In this document: positions 6,218 through 12,787 of the stretch, piece by piece | Position numbering within the stretch: the stretch's first letter is position 1 | Layout: each line of letters opens with the position of its first letter | DNA from: WVWW01 sp041568335 | Lineage (GTDB): Bacteria > Acidobacteriota > Polarisedimenticolia > Polarisedimenticolales > Polarisedimenticolaceae | Assembly (NCBI GenBank): GCA_041568335.1 | Contig: JBFFZZ010000041.1 | Coordinates: 1 to 16,106, forward strand | Reading direction: 5' to 3' | DNA length: 16,106 bases | The notes under the pieces: generated by a model | What the model was told of the DNA's origin: nothing | What the model saw: only the letters and a program-made list of their open reading frames with translations | The model's database searches: none | Position numbers and translations under genes: made by a program

Positions 6218-7321
6218 TCACCTCTGGCGCGAGTCGTCCCGATTTTCTTTTTCGGAAGGTGCGTACGGCTCGGCCCCGACCACACGGTTGCGCCCTTCCG
6301 ACTTGGCCAGATAAAGCGCCTTGTCCGCTTGCTCGATCAGGGTAAGCGGGGTCGCCATGTCCGCGTTCCACTCGGCGGCGCCGATGCTGACGGTCAGTTC
6401 GCGACGCGGCATCGGCGTCGATTCGACGGCTCGCCGGATGCGCTCGGCGAGGATGGTCGCCCCGTCCACTCCCGTGTTGGACAGGATGATCGCAAACTCC
6501 TCGCCGCCGTACCGCGCGACCAGGTCGTGCGCGCGCCGCCTCTGCTGCAGCACCGCCGCGAGCCGCTCGAGCGCCTCGTCCCCGGCGACATGCCCGTAGG
6601 TGTCGTTGTAGGGCTTGAACCGGTCCGCATCGATCAACATCAGCGAAAACGGCGTGTTCTGACGTTTCGACCGGTGGACTTCTTCGTCGAGCCGGCGATC
6701 GAACGCCGCGCGGTTGGCCAGACCGGTCAGCTCGTCGGTCAGGCTCTCCGACCGCAACCGCTCGTTGGCCTCCTCGAGTCGCTCATGGTAGCGCTCCAGC
6801 CGCTCCTGGTAACCCTCGAGCTTGATGACCGAGTGGCGCAGCTCGAGCTGGGCGATGACCTGACGTGAAAGCGCGGCCAGCGCTTTCCTCTGTTCGTCTT
6901 CGAGATCGCGGGGCTCACGGTCGATCACGCAGAGCGTCCCGAGAGCGAGTCCCTCGCTGGTGGTCAGCGGGGCACCGGCGTAAAAGCGAATCGCCGGATC
7001 CGAGGTCACGAGCGGGTTGTCGGCAAAGCGGGAGTCTTCGACGGCGTTAGGCACGATCAGCAGCTCGTCCGGCTGGTGGATCGCGTGGGCGCAAAAGGCC
7101 ACGTCGCGCGAGGTTTCCTCGGCGTCGAGGCCGACCCGCGACTTGAACCACTGCCGGTCGGTGTCGACGAGACTGACGAGCGCGATCGGAGTTGCGCAGA
7201 TGTGCGAGGCCAGGTAAGTGATGTCGTCGTAGGCCTGCTCCGGTAGGGTGTCGAGGATCCCGTATTCCTTCAGCTTCTCGATGCGCTTGGCTTCGTTGGC
7301 CGGGATGCGCGCTGGCTTCAT
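6218..7321 (-). CDS. GAF-GGDEF diguanylate cyclase
   Basis: This 367-residue soluble protein should make cyclic di-GMP from two GTP. A GAF sensor domain occupies about residues 20-158 (QWFKSRVGLD, FCAHAI, FYAGAPL, GTLCVID). A charged helical linker follows (about 163-192, EGYQERLERYHERLEE), then the GGDEF domain from about 193 to 352. The active-site motif is intact as GGEEF (272-276). The inhibitory I-site is also present as RAHD (263-266), exactly five residues before it, so product feedback is expected. I chose the ATG at 7321 because GGGAG lies five bases upstream and because the domain begins soon after; the frame stays open further upstream without conserved sequence. It lies 95 bases downstream of the kinase gene on the same strand and is probably co-transcribed. 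No transmembrane segment is seen, so the ligand or signal is cytoplasmic. The GAF ligand is unknown. Confidence 0.92.
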   Translation of the reverse strand: MKPARIPANEAKRIEKLKEYGILDTLPEQAYDDITYLASHICATPIALVSLVDTDRQWFKSRVGLDAEETSRDVAFCAHAIHQPDELLIVPNAVEDSRFADNPLVTSDPAIRFYAGAPLTTSEGLALGTLCVIDREPRDLEDEQRKALAALSRQVIAQLELRHSVIKLEGYQERLERYHERLEEANERLRSESLTDELTGLANRAAFDRRLDEEVHRSKRQNTPFSLMLIDADRFKPYNDTYGHVAGDEALERLAAVLQQRRRAHDLVARYGGEEFAIILSNTGVDGATILAERIRRAVESTPMPRRELTVSIGAAEWNADMATPLTLIEQADKALYLAKSEGRNRVVGAEPYAPSEKENRDDSRQR

Positions 7322-7388
7322 TCCCACTCCCGCTCCCCCCGGGGAACCGGGGGCTTCAGGACCCTTTCGGCTCGCCGGACGGCGACTT

Positions 7389-7409
7389 GAGGCCGCGGTC
7401 GGTGGCCTC
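7389..7409 (-). terminator. Inverted repeat between kinase and cyclase genes
   Basis: GAGGCC and GGCCTC form a 6-bp stem with a 9-base loop just downstream of the kinase stop codon on the minus strand. No T-tract follows, so complete termination is unlikely. It might attenuate transcription into the cyclase gene or be chance in GC-rich DNA. Confidence 0.22.
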
Positions 7410-7416
7410 GGTTGCT

Positions 7417-9564
7417 TTACAGACGCTCGAGCAGGGCTTCGAAGCGCGGGTTGTTCCGCAGGACATCCAGATCGGAGTCGTGCTCGAACCAGTCCTTTTG
7501 CCCCATCCCGAACGTGATCGCCTCGTCGAGACAGTCGATCGCTTTGTCCAGATCTCCGAGTTTGGCGAACGTGCAGGCGACGTTGTAAAGCACGACCGGC
7601 TCCTCCGGGTCCGCCAGCGTCGCCCGCTCGGCCCAATCACGCGCCCGGTCGTCCTCCTTGAGGATGGCGAGGGCATTGGCGCCCATGTAGAGCGCGCGCG
7701 GTTCCTCGGGGAACAGCTCGAGATGTCTCTCGGCGGCTTCGAGGGAGCGGCGGTAGGCCGCCTCGGACTCGTTTTTCCGGCCCAGCGTCGCGTTGAGCGC
7801 TCCGAGGAAGTTCGGAGCGACGTAGTCCTCCGGGCGTTGCCGGCAGGCCTGTTCGAACAGCGTCGCCGCCTGCTCGCGCTTGCCGTGGGCGACGCACGTC
7901 CGTGCGTAGAAATAGAGCGCCTCGAACAGCTCCGAGTTGAGCTTGATCGCGTGCTCGAACTCGCGGGTCGCCTCGTCGTAGCGCTGGTTCAGCGAGACGG
8001 CGAGCCCGCGGGCGACGTGGGACTCGGCGGCATCGGGATCCAGCTCGAGCGCCTTTTGGCTGGCCTGCTCGGCTTCCTTGAGCTGCGCCTCGGTGGCGTC
8101 CCAGTACATGTACATCAGCGAGCAGCAGTCGGCGATACCGGCCCACGCGTTCGCGTAGTTCGGGTCGAGCTCGCAGGCGCGCTTGAACAGCCGCCGCGCC
8201 CGCTCGAGGCTCGGGCGGCTGAGGTTGTGGAAGAGCTGGCGCCCACGCAGGTAGAACTCGTAGGCCTTGACGTTTTCCGTCGGGGCTTTCGGCGCCGTCG
8301 GCTCGTCCTGCTCGGTCAGCACGCCCTTCAACGCACGGCTGATGTTGCGCGCGATCTCGTCCTGGATCGCGAACACGTCCTCCATCTCGCGGTCGAAGGT
8401 CTCGGCCCAAAGCTGGTAACCGTCGGCGACCTTGCCCAGCCGCGCGTTGATGCGCAGCCGGTTCCCGGCCTTGCGCACGCTGCCCTCGAGCACGGTCTCG
8501 ACGTTGAGCTCCTTGCCGATCTGCTGGATGTTCAGGTCCTTGCCCTTGAAGCCGAACGCCGAGGTGCGCGAGGGGACGCGAAGGCCGCCGGTCTTGATCA
8601 GGGCGTTGATCAACTCCTCGGCGATCCCGTCGCAGAAGTACTGCTGGTCGCCCTCGGGGCTCATGTCGACGAACGGCAGCACCGCGATCGACGGTGTGGT
8701 CGTCGTTGCTCCGACCGACTCCCGGCCGAGGTCCTCGAGCTCGGTGCGGATGTCCTGTACCGACTGGTAGCGCCGCTGCGGGTCCTTTTCCAGGCAGCGG
8801 CGGACGATGCGGCCCAGATCCCGTGGGAGGTCGACCTTGACTTCGGTCACGGGGCGGGGAGTGTCCCGGAGGATCGACGAGATCAAATCCACCGACGTCT
8901 CTCCCTGGAACGGGCGTCGACCGGTGGCCATCTCGTAGAGCATGATTCCCAGCGAAAAGATGTCCGAGCGGTGGTCGACCGGCTTTCCCTGGAGCTGCTC
9001 CGGGGACATGTAGGGCACCGTGCCGAGGATCACGCCCTGCTGGGTCAGGGTGGCCGCGGCGGTCACGGTGTTTTCCTGCGGCTGCTCGAGGCCGCGGATC
9101 TTGGATAGTCCGAAATCGAGGACCTTGATCCGGCCGTCTTCCCCGCCGACCATGACGTTCGCCGGTTTCAGATCGCGGTGCGTGATCCCGCGACCGTGCG
9201 CCGCGTTGAGCGCATCGGTGAGACTGAGCGCGATGTCGAGGAACGAGTCGAGAGGAAGCGCGCCCTTCAACAGGAGCTCGGCCAGCGTCTTGCCCTCGAC
9301 CAGCTCCATCGTGATGAAGTGGTGCCCACCGGCTTTCTCCACGGAATGGATCGTGACGATGTTGGGGTGGTTGAGCGCGGCGACCGCCTTGGCCTCCCGT
9401 TCGAAACGCTCGAGCCGCTCCGGGGTCTCGGCCATCTTCTCGGGGAGGATCTTCAGCGCCACCCGGCGACCGAGCTTGGTGTCCTCGGCGGCGTAGACCT
9501 CGCCCATCCCGCCCTCACCGAGCTTCTCGCCGATCCGGTAGTGCGCTAGCGATTTGTCCTGCAT
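7417..9564 (-). CDS. Ser/Thr protein kinase with TolB-like and TPR regions
   Basis: A 715-residue protein with an N-terminal Hanks-type kinase domain (about residues 8-275). It has a complete catalytic set: glycine loop GEGGMGEVY (16-24), Lys38 in VALK, HRDLKPAN (129-136), DFG (150-152) and PYMSPEQ (184-190). Residues about 290-415 resemble the TolB-like/adenylate-cyclase-associated region (SIAVLPFVDMSPEGD, GIAEELINAL, VETVLEGSVRK, YQLWAETFDR). From about 430 to the end there are TPR-type helical repeats (for example 440-470, 500-545 and 640-685) that probably bind partner proteins. Many relatives have a membrane helix between the kinase and TolB-like parts; here that linker (276-290) is short and polar, so the protein looks cytoplasmic. 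The ATG at 9564 sits just before the kinase fold; an upstream extension of the frame lacks conserved sequence. It is divergent from arsC. Confidence 0.93.
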   Translation of the reverse strand: MQDKSLAHYRIGEKLGEGGMGEVYAAEDTKLGRRVALKILPEKMAETPERLERFEREAKAVAALNHPNIVTIHSVEKAGGHHFITMELVEGKTLAELLLKGALPLDSFLDIALSLTDALNAAHGRGITHRDLKPANVMVGGEDGRIKVLDFGLSKIRGLEQPQENTVTAAATLTQQGVILGTVPYMSPEQLQGKPVDHRSDIFSLGIMLYEMATGRRPFQGETSVDLISSILRDTPRPVTEVKVDLPRDLGRIVRRCLEKDPQRRYQSVQDIRTELEDLGRESVGATTTTPSIAVLPFVDMSPEGDQQYFCDGIAEELINALIKTGGLRVPSRTSAFGFKGKDLNIQQIGKELNVETVLEGSVRKAGNRLRINARLGKVADGYQLWAETFDREMEDVFAIQDEIARNISRALKGVLTEQDEPTAPKAPTENVKAYEFYLRGRQLFHNLSRPSLERARRLFKRACELDPNYANAWAGIADCCSLMYMYWDATEAQLKEAEQASQKALELDPDAAESHVARGLAVSLNQRYDEATREFEHAIKLNSELFEALYFYARTCVAHGKREQAATLFEQACRQRPEDYVAPNFLGALNATLGRKNESEAAYRRSLEAAERHLELFPEEPRALYMGANALAILKEDDRARDWAERATLADPEEPVVLYNVACTFAKLGDLDKAIDCLDEAITFGMGQKDWFEHDSDLDVLRNNPRFEALLERL

Positions 9565-9659
9565 CCCGTAGGTTGCCCTTTCTATCACATTCCACCGAGT
9601 CCGGGTCCGCCGAATCCGGGCCTGGGTGCCGCGCCGCGTCGGCAAGTGCGCTAACCTAA

Positions 9660-9672
9660 TCGGCAAAGCCGA
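9660..9672. promoter_or_regulatory. Small hairpin upstream of arsC
   Basis: TCGGC and GCCGA flank an AAA spacer, 15 bases before the arsC start, in the 123-base divergent region between the kinase and arsC. It could be a half-site palindrome or an mRNA leader hairpin. I see no convincing -35/-10 pair and no recognisable ArsR operator here, so this is a weak observation. Confidence 0.2.
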
Positions 9673-9687
9673 CTGTCGGGGGCAGCG

Positions 9688-10128
9688 TTGAACAGAATCA
9701 AGCTCCTGTTCCTGTGTACGGGCAATTCGTGCCGCAGCCAGATGGCCGAGGGCTGGGCGCATCATCTGAAGGGCGAGGAGATCGAGGCCCGCTCCGCCGG
9801 GATCGAGGCGCGCGGTCTCGATCGGCGCGCGGTCGCCGTGATGCGCGAGGCCGGCGTCGATATCTCGCGCCAACGTTCGACCCGGGTCGAGGAGCTGGAC
9901 GACCCGTCGTTCGATTACGTGATCACGGTCTGCGATCACGCCAGGGAAACCTGTCCGGTGTTCCCCGCGAAGACGGCGCTCATCCACGTCGGGTTCGACG
10001 ACCCGCCGGCGCTGGTCGAGGAGACGGCGACCGAGACCGAGGCGTTGTCGGTGTACCGCCGCGTGCGCGACGAGATCAGGGCTTACGTCGAGGGGCTTCC
10101 CGGTAACCTACCCGCACCCAGAACTTGA
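9688..10128 (+). CDS. arsC: Arsenate reductase, thioredoxin-coupled (low-molecular-weight phosphatase fold)
   Basis: A 146-residue protein that should reduce arsenate to arsenite using a three-cysteine relay regenerated by thioredoxin. The phosphatase loop is CTGNSCRS, with nucleophile Cys10 and Arg16. The two resolving cysteines fall at Cys82 and Cys89 (VCDHARETCP), the same numbering as the Staphylococcus pI258 enzyme, which separates it from plain tyrosine phosphatases. HVGFDDPP (100-107) replaces the usual HWGFDDP near the active-site aspartate. The start is TTG at 9688, chosen because the catalytic loop must begin near residue 10 and a GGGGG stretch at 9678-9682 lies upstream. No arsR, arsB or acr3 gene is adjacent, so it is a stand-alone resistance gene in this window. 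Its last 53 bases overlap the end of the opposite-strand gene. Confidence 0.92.
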   Translation: MNRIKLLFLCTGNSCRSQMAEGWAHHLKGEEIEARSAGIEARGLDRRAVAVMREAGVDISRQRSTRVEELDDPSFDYVITVCDHARETCPVFPAKTALIHVGFDDPPALVEETATETEALSVYRRVRDEIRAYVEGLPGNLPAPRT

Positions 10129-11023
10129 ATGTCTCGTCACCGCCGTCAGTCAGGAGCAACTGCACCTCGTCGGTTCCGGCGCCCCGGTTCCGCCACTGTC
10201 GCGGCTGCACGAGTCTGTCCCCGCCGAACCTCCCCGCCCACGGCTGCATTGCCGTGATCACGCTCCACGCTCCCTGGAGCGCTTCCTCCGAATCCGTTTC
10301 CCTCAGCAGACCGAGCGCCGCGGCGAACGTCTCGTACGTCCGGGGTTCCCAGCGCGGCCGCTCGCTGTCCCAAAAACCGTAACCGAGGACATCCTCGCCG
10401 GACAGAGCGGCATCCCATCCGTCGCGCAGCCACGGCTGCGTCATCGTCTCGACGACGTCGCCGACCGCACCGTCGCGCACGGTGAACCCGAAACGGTCGT
10501 CGATCGGGCCGAGCACGTGAAACGGGTAGGTCGGGTGCTCCGGTAGCGCGTCCTTTTCCGCCTGTTCCCGACGGTGACGTCGAGCCCAGAACCGACCGCT
10601 TTGCGCCGCCCACTCCGGTCCGGCGGCCGCCGGATCGGCGTCCCACCACAGCGCGTGCTTCTCGCGCGCCAAGGGCTCGAGTCGCGGCGCGAGCGAACCG
10701 TACGGATCGCCGGAGGGTTTTTCGACCCAGACCGCCGCACCGAGCTTGACCTCGTCTCTCGACGGGTACCAGCGGAAGGTCCAGGGGGCTTCGAGGACCT
10801 CGGAGATACGGTAGACGGTCGCTGCTCCGTCGGGCTCCCCGCGCATCCGCACGCGTCCGCCGTTCCACTGATCGACTTCCCAGCGGCGTCCCCAGGCGCG
10901 CCGGCGGACCAGCAGCTTTGCCTCGAAGTAGACCTCCAGCTCCACCGCCGCGACCGCCGTGTCCGGCGGAGGCTCGGCCGTAGCGGCGAGAGCGCAAGCC
11001 AAAGTGATGAGAAGCCCGGTCAT
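10076..11023 (-). CDS. Exported protein of unknown function
   Basis: This 315-residue protein begins with a short signal peptide (MTGLLITLACALAATA, then EPPPD), so it is probably secreted or periplasmic. I do not recognise the family. It is rich in tryptophan and arginine, with repeated aromatic-charged segments (WGRRWEVDQWNGG, TFRWYPSRDEVK, ALWWDADP, YGFWDSERPRWEP). The C-terminal part ends in a beta-like FKFWVRVGY. The ATG start has no clear ribosome-binding site; a TAGACT (-10-like, bases 11034-11039 on this strand) lies only 10 bases upstream, suggesting a very short leader, though no good -35 matches it. The gene is divergent from the esterase and convergent with arsC, overlapping the latter's 3' end by 53 bases. 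The signal peptide, clean N-terminus and length favour a real gene over a GC-rich shadow. Confidence 0.75.
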   Translation of the reverse strand: MTGLLITLACALAATAEPPPDTAVAAVELEVYFEAKLLVRRRAWGRRWEVDQWNGGRVRMRGEPDGAATVYRISEVLEAPWTFRWYPSRDEVKLGAAVWVEKPSGDPYGSLAPRLEPLAREKHALWWDADPAAAGPEWAAQSGRFWARRHRREQAEKDALPEHPTYPFHVLGPIDDRFGFTVRDGAVGDVVETMTQPWLRDGWDAALSGEDVLGYGFWDSERPRWEPRTYETFAAALGLLRETDSEEALQGAWSVITAMQPWAGRFGGDRLVQPRQWRNRGAGTDEVQLLLTDGGDETFKFWVRVGYREAPRRKP

Positions 11024-11061
11024 TTCCGATTTCAGTCTAGACCGGCGACCCGTCTCCGGGC

Positions 11062-11090
11062 TTGCCCGTCGCGGGAGGACGCGCTAGCTT
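11062..11090 (+). promoter_or_regulatory. Sigma70-like promoter for the esterase gene, positioned for leaderless transcription
   Basis: TTGCCC (11062-11067) and TAGCTT (11085-11090) are separated by 17 bases. The ATG of the esterase is at 11097, six bases after the -10 box, where transcription would be expected to begin. The only purine-rich site (GGGAGGA, 11073-11079) is about 18 bases from the ATG, too far to serve as a normal ribosome-binding site, and it lies within the promoter spacer. Both points support a leaderless message. Confidence 0.5.
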
Positions 11091-11096
11091 GCCGCG

Positions 11097-11846
11097 ATGT
11101 TCAAGAAGCACGAGCTGGTCCCCAGCCGCGAGATGGACCGCTCCATGCACCTGTGGCGCTACGGGACGTTCGGTCTGCCGGTGCTCGTTTTTCCTTCGGC
11201 CGCCGGGATGGCGCACGAGTGGGACGCGCACGGCATGCTCGACGCGCTCGCGGATCTGGTCGACTCCGGCAAGTTGAAGCTCTATTGCACCGAGAGCAAC
11301 GTCGCCGAGGCGTGGACGCGTCGCGAGAACCCGGCGCAGTGGCGGATCCAGAGACATCAGGCGTACGAGCGCTACGTCGTGAACGAGCTGGCGCCGCACA
11401 TCCGCGTGGACTGCCGTTCGGAATCGATCCCGATCGCGGTGACCGGCACCAGCCTGGGAGCCTACTACTCGGCCAACTTCTGCTTGAAGCATCCCGCGAT
11501 CTTCCGCTGGGCCCTCTGCATGAGCGGCCGCTACGACACCTCGTGGTTGACCGACGGGTTCAACAGCACCGACGTCTACTTCAACAACCCGATGGCCTTC
11601 GTCCCGAATCTCTCCGGACCCCGGCTGGAGGAGCTGCAACAACTCGCACACCTCGTCCTGGTCTGCGGACAAGGCAAGTGGGAAGACGGCAACATCGAGG
11701 ACACGCGCAACCTCGCCGCGCTGCTGCAGGCCAAGGGCATCAGCCACGAGTGCGATCTGTGGGGCCACGACGTGTCCCACGAGTGGAGCTGGTGGAAGCG
11801 CCAGGCACGGCATCACCTCCTGCGGTTGATCGCGTCCCGACGTTAG
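11097..11846 (+). CDS. Alpha/beta-hydrolase, esterase superfamily (COG4947-like)
   Basis: A 249-residue protein with no signal peptide, so probably cytoplasmic. The nucleophile elbow is GTSLG (residues 117-121, Ser119), followed by AYYSANFCLKHP, typical of the esterase/PHB-depolymerase-like group. FPSAAG (32-37) lies in the oxyanion-hole region of the fold. The likely acid and base are Asp197 in GKWEDGN and His224 or His228 in WGHDVSHEW. Proteins of this type are annotated as esterase-superfamily members without a known substrate. The ATG at 11097 fits the position of the conserved N-terminal HLWRYGTFGLPVLVFP. It stands alone, divergent from the exported protein and convergent with the small cysteine-rich gene 16 bases downstream. 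Fold and catalytic serine are clear; substrate is unknown. Confidence 0.87.
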   Translation: MFKKHELVPSREMDRSMHLWRYGTFGLPVLVFPSAAGMAHEWDAHGMLDALADLVDSGKLKLYCTESNVAEAWTRRENPAQWRIQRHQAYERYVVNELAPHIRVDCRSESIPIAVTGTSLGAYYSANFCLKHPAIFRWALCMSGRYDTSWLTDGFNSTDVYFNNPMAFVPNLSGPRLEELQQLAHLVLVCGQGKWEDGNIEDTRNLAALLQAKGISHECDLWGHDVSHEWSWWKRQARHHLLRLIASRR

Positions 11847-11862
11847 CCGCGCGCCTTCCGGA

Positions 11863-12138
11863 TCAGTCGCAGACGACCGAATCGGGCGCCCGGTTCTGGC
11901 ACTGCACCGTCTGCGTCATGCCGGCGGCGAGAAAGGCGCAGGCATTCTGGATCGCGGTCGTCGTGGCTTCTCGCTCGTCGGCGCCGATGGCCCGGCGGCA
12001 CTCCGTGCGGCCCTGGAAGGTCACGCACACCTCGCACCCCACGCTCATCGACTGCCGGACGCCCAGCACCAGCAGGCCGACCGTTGCCAGCGCGGCCAGC
12101 ACGAGAAGGGCAACTCCCCATCGAACACTGCGTGTCAC
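11863..12138 (-). CDS. Small six-cysteine membrane-anchored protein of unknown function
   Basis: A 91-residue protein with a GTG start. Residues about 8-27 form one hydrophobic helix after a basic N-terminus (MTRSVRWG), so it is an N-terminally anchored or secreted protein with about 60 residues outside. The outer part has six cysteines (35, 38, 47, 67, 80, 90), including a CEVC pair, which suggests three disulfides or a metal site. The pattern CEVCVTFQGRTECRRA, then ACAFLAAGMTQTVQCQN, resembles short uncharacterised proteins from several GC-rich bacteria, but I cannot name a family. A GGGGCGG stretch lies shortly upstream of the start. An overlapping frame at 11843-12121 is rejected because it lacks this ordered structure. 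The gene is divergent from the pilin operon. Confidence 0.7.
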   Translation of the reverse strand: MTRSVRWGVALLVLAALATVGLLVLGVRQSMSVGCEVCVTFQGRTECRRAIGADEREATTTAIQNACAFLAAGMTQTVQCQNRAPDSVVCD

Positions 12139-12210
12139 TGCGTCCGCCCCTTGTTTTGCCCCGGCGGGCCAGCAGAGTCTACCCGGAAAACCGCTCGGTT
12201 GACCGGTTAC

Positions 12211-12238
12211 TTGACCTCTGTGGTCGCGGAACTAGATT
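12211..12238 (+). promoter_or_regulatory. Sigma70-like promoter for the prepilin operon
   Basis: TTGACC (12211-12216) and TAGATT (12233-12238) are spaced by 16 bases in the 145-base gap upstream of the prepilin gene. Transcription would start near 12245 and leave a leader of about 40 bases containing AAGGA (12268-12272) before the ATG at 12284. Nothing else is evident in this gap. Confidence 0.5.
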
Positions 12239-12283
12239 CGCCACGAGCGACGTGGGTCCGTACTTAAAAGGAAGCGATGGCGC

Positions 12284-12787
12284 ATGAATCCTCCCGCCGC
12301 AGGCCGCTCCGGCGCCGGGTACACGATGGTCGAGCTGCTGATGGTCGTGGCGATCATCGGTCTGGTCGCGGCGATCGTGGTCCCGCTCTACACGGGGCTC
12401 ATCGACAAGAGCCATCGCTCGACGCTGGTCCACGACGCTGGCGAGCTGCACCGCGCCTTCATGCGCTACAACGTGGACCAGGGTGTCTTCCCGTCGGTCG
12501 CGTCGTTCAACTTGCACACGCTCACCCCACTCTCCAGCGACGGCTACTTCCGGAACGTCGAGTCGTTCAGGCACAAGCTGTTCAACACCGAGATCCAGAA
12601 CTACGACTCGCCCAACATCGGCGGGGCGGACACCCAGTTCTGGGCCACGATCAATTCGGCGCGTGAGCCGGGATTCGTCCTGCTCATCGCTCACACCAAC
12701 GATCTCCCGATCGATCGCGGCGAGTGGTACGCCGGCGTCTACTACGTGACGGCCGGCGGTCTCATCCCGGTCAAGGAAACGAAGTGA
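12284..12787 (+). CDS. Type IV prepilin-like protein (pilin or pseudopilin)
   Basis: A 167-residue protein with a class III signal: a 12-residue leader ending in Gly, then YTMVELLMVVAIIGLVAAIVVPLY. Prepilin peptidase should cleave after Gly12, leaving Glu at position 5 of the mature protein (Glu17), as in type IV pilins and type II secretion pseudopilins. The hydrophobic helix is followed by a globular domain with a helical start (HDAGELHRAFMRYNVDQG) and a Tyr/Ser/Asn-rich C-terminal part with no cysteines. The start at 12284 has AAGGA at 12268-12272, 11 bases upstream. An ATG at 12277 is in another frame. No pilus assembly genes (pilB, pilC, pilD) are in the window, so it may be a minor or accessory pilin assembled by machinery elsewhere. 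Its stop overlaps the next start by one base (TGATG). Confidence 0.85.
   Translation: MNPPAAGRSGAGYTMVELLMVVAIIGLVAAIVVPLYTGLIDKSHRSTLVHDAGELHRAFMRYNVDQGVFPSVASFNLHTLTPLSSDGYFRNVESFRHKLFNTEIQNYDSPNIGGADTQFWATINSAREPGFVLLIAHTNDLPIDRGEWYAGVYYVTAGGLIPVKETK

Noticed and set aside
7321..7636. N-terminal extension of the diguanylate cyclase
   Set aside because: The extension overlaps the kinase 3' end in another frame and has shadow-like composition; the ATG at 7321 has a good ribosome-binding site.
7387..9108. 573-residue plus-strand ORF opposite the kinase gene
   Set aside because: It is the antisense shadow of a clearly conserved kinase/TPR protein. Long antisense frames are common at this GC content, and its translation shows no domain.
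9629..9657. Promoter for arsC using TAACCT as the -10 box
   Set aside because: TAACCT at 9652-9657 is acceptable, but no TTG-type -35 lies 16-18 bases upstream, so the call is not supported.
9564..9987. N-terminal extension of the kinase frame over arsC
   Set aside because: It lies antisense to the well-conserved arsC gene and shows no kinase sequence.
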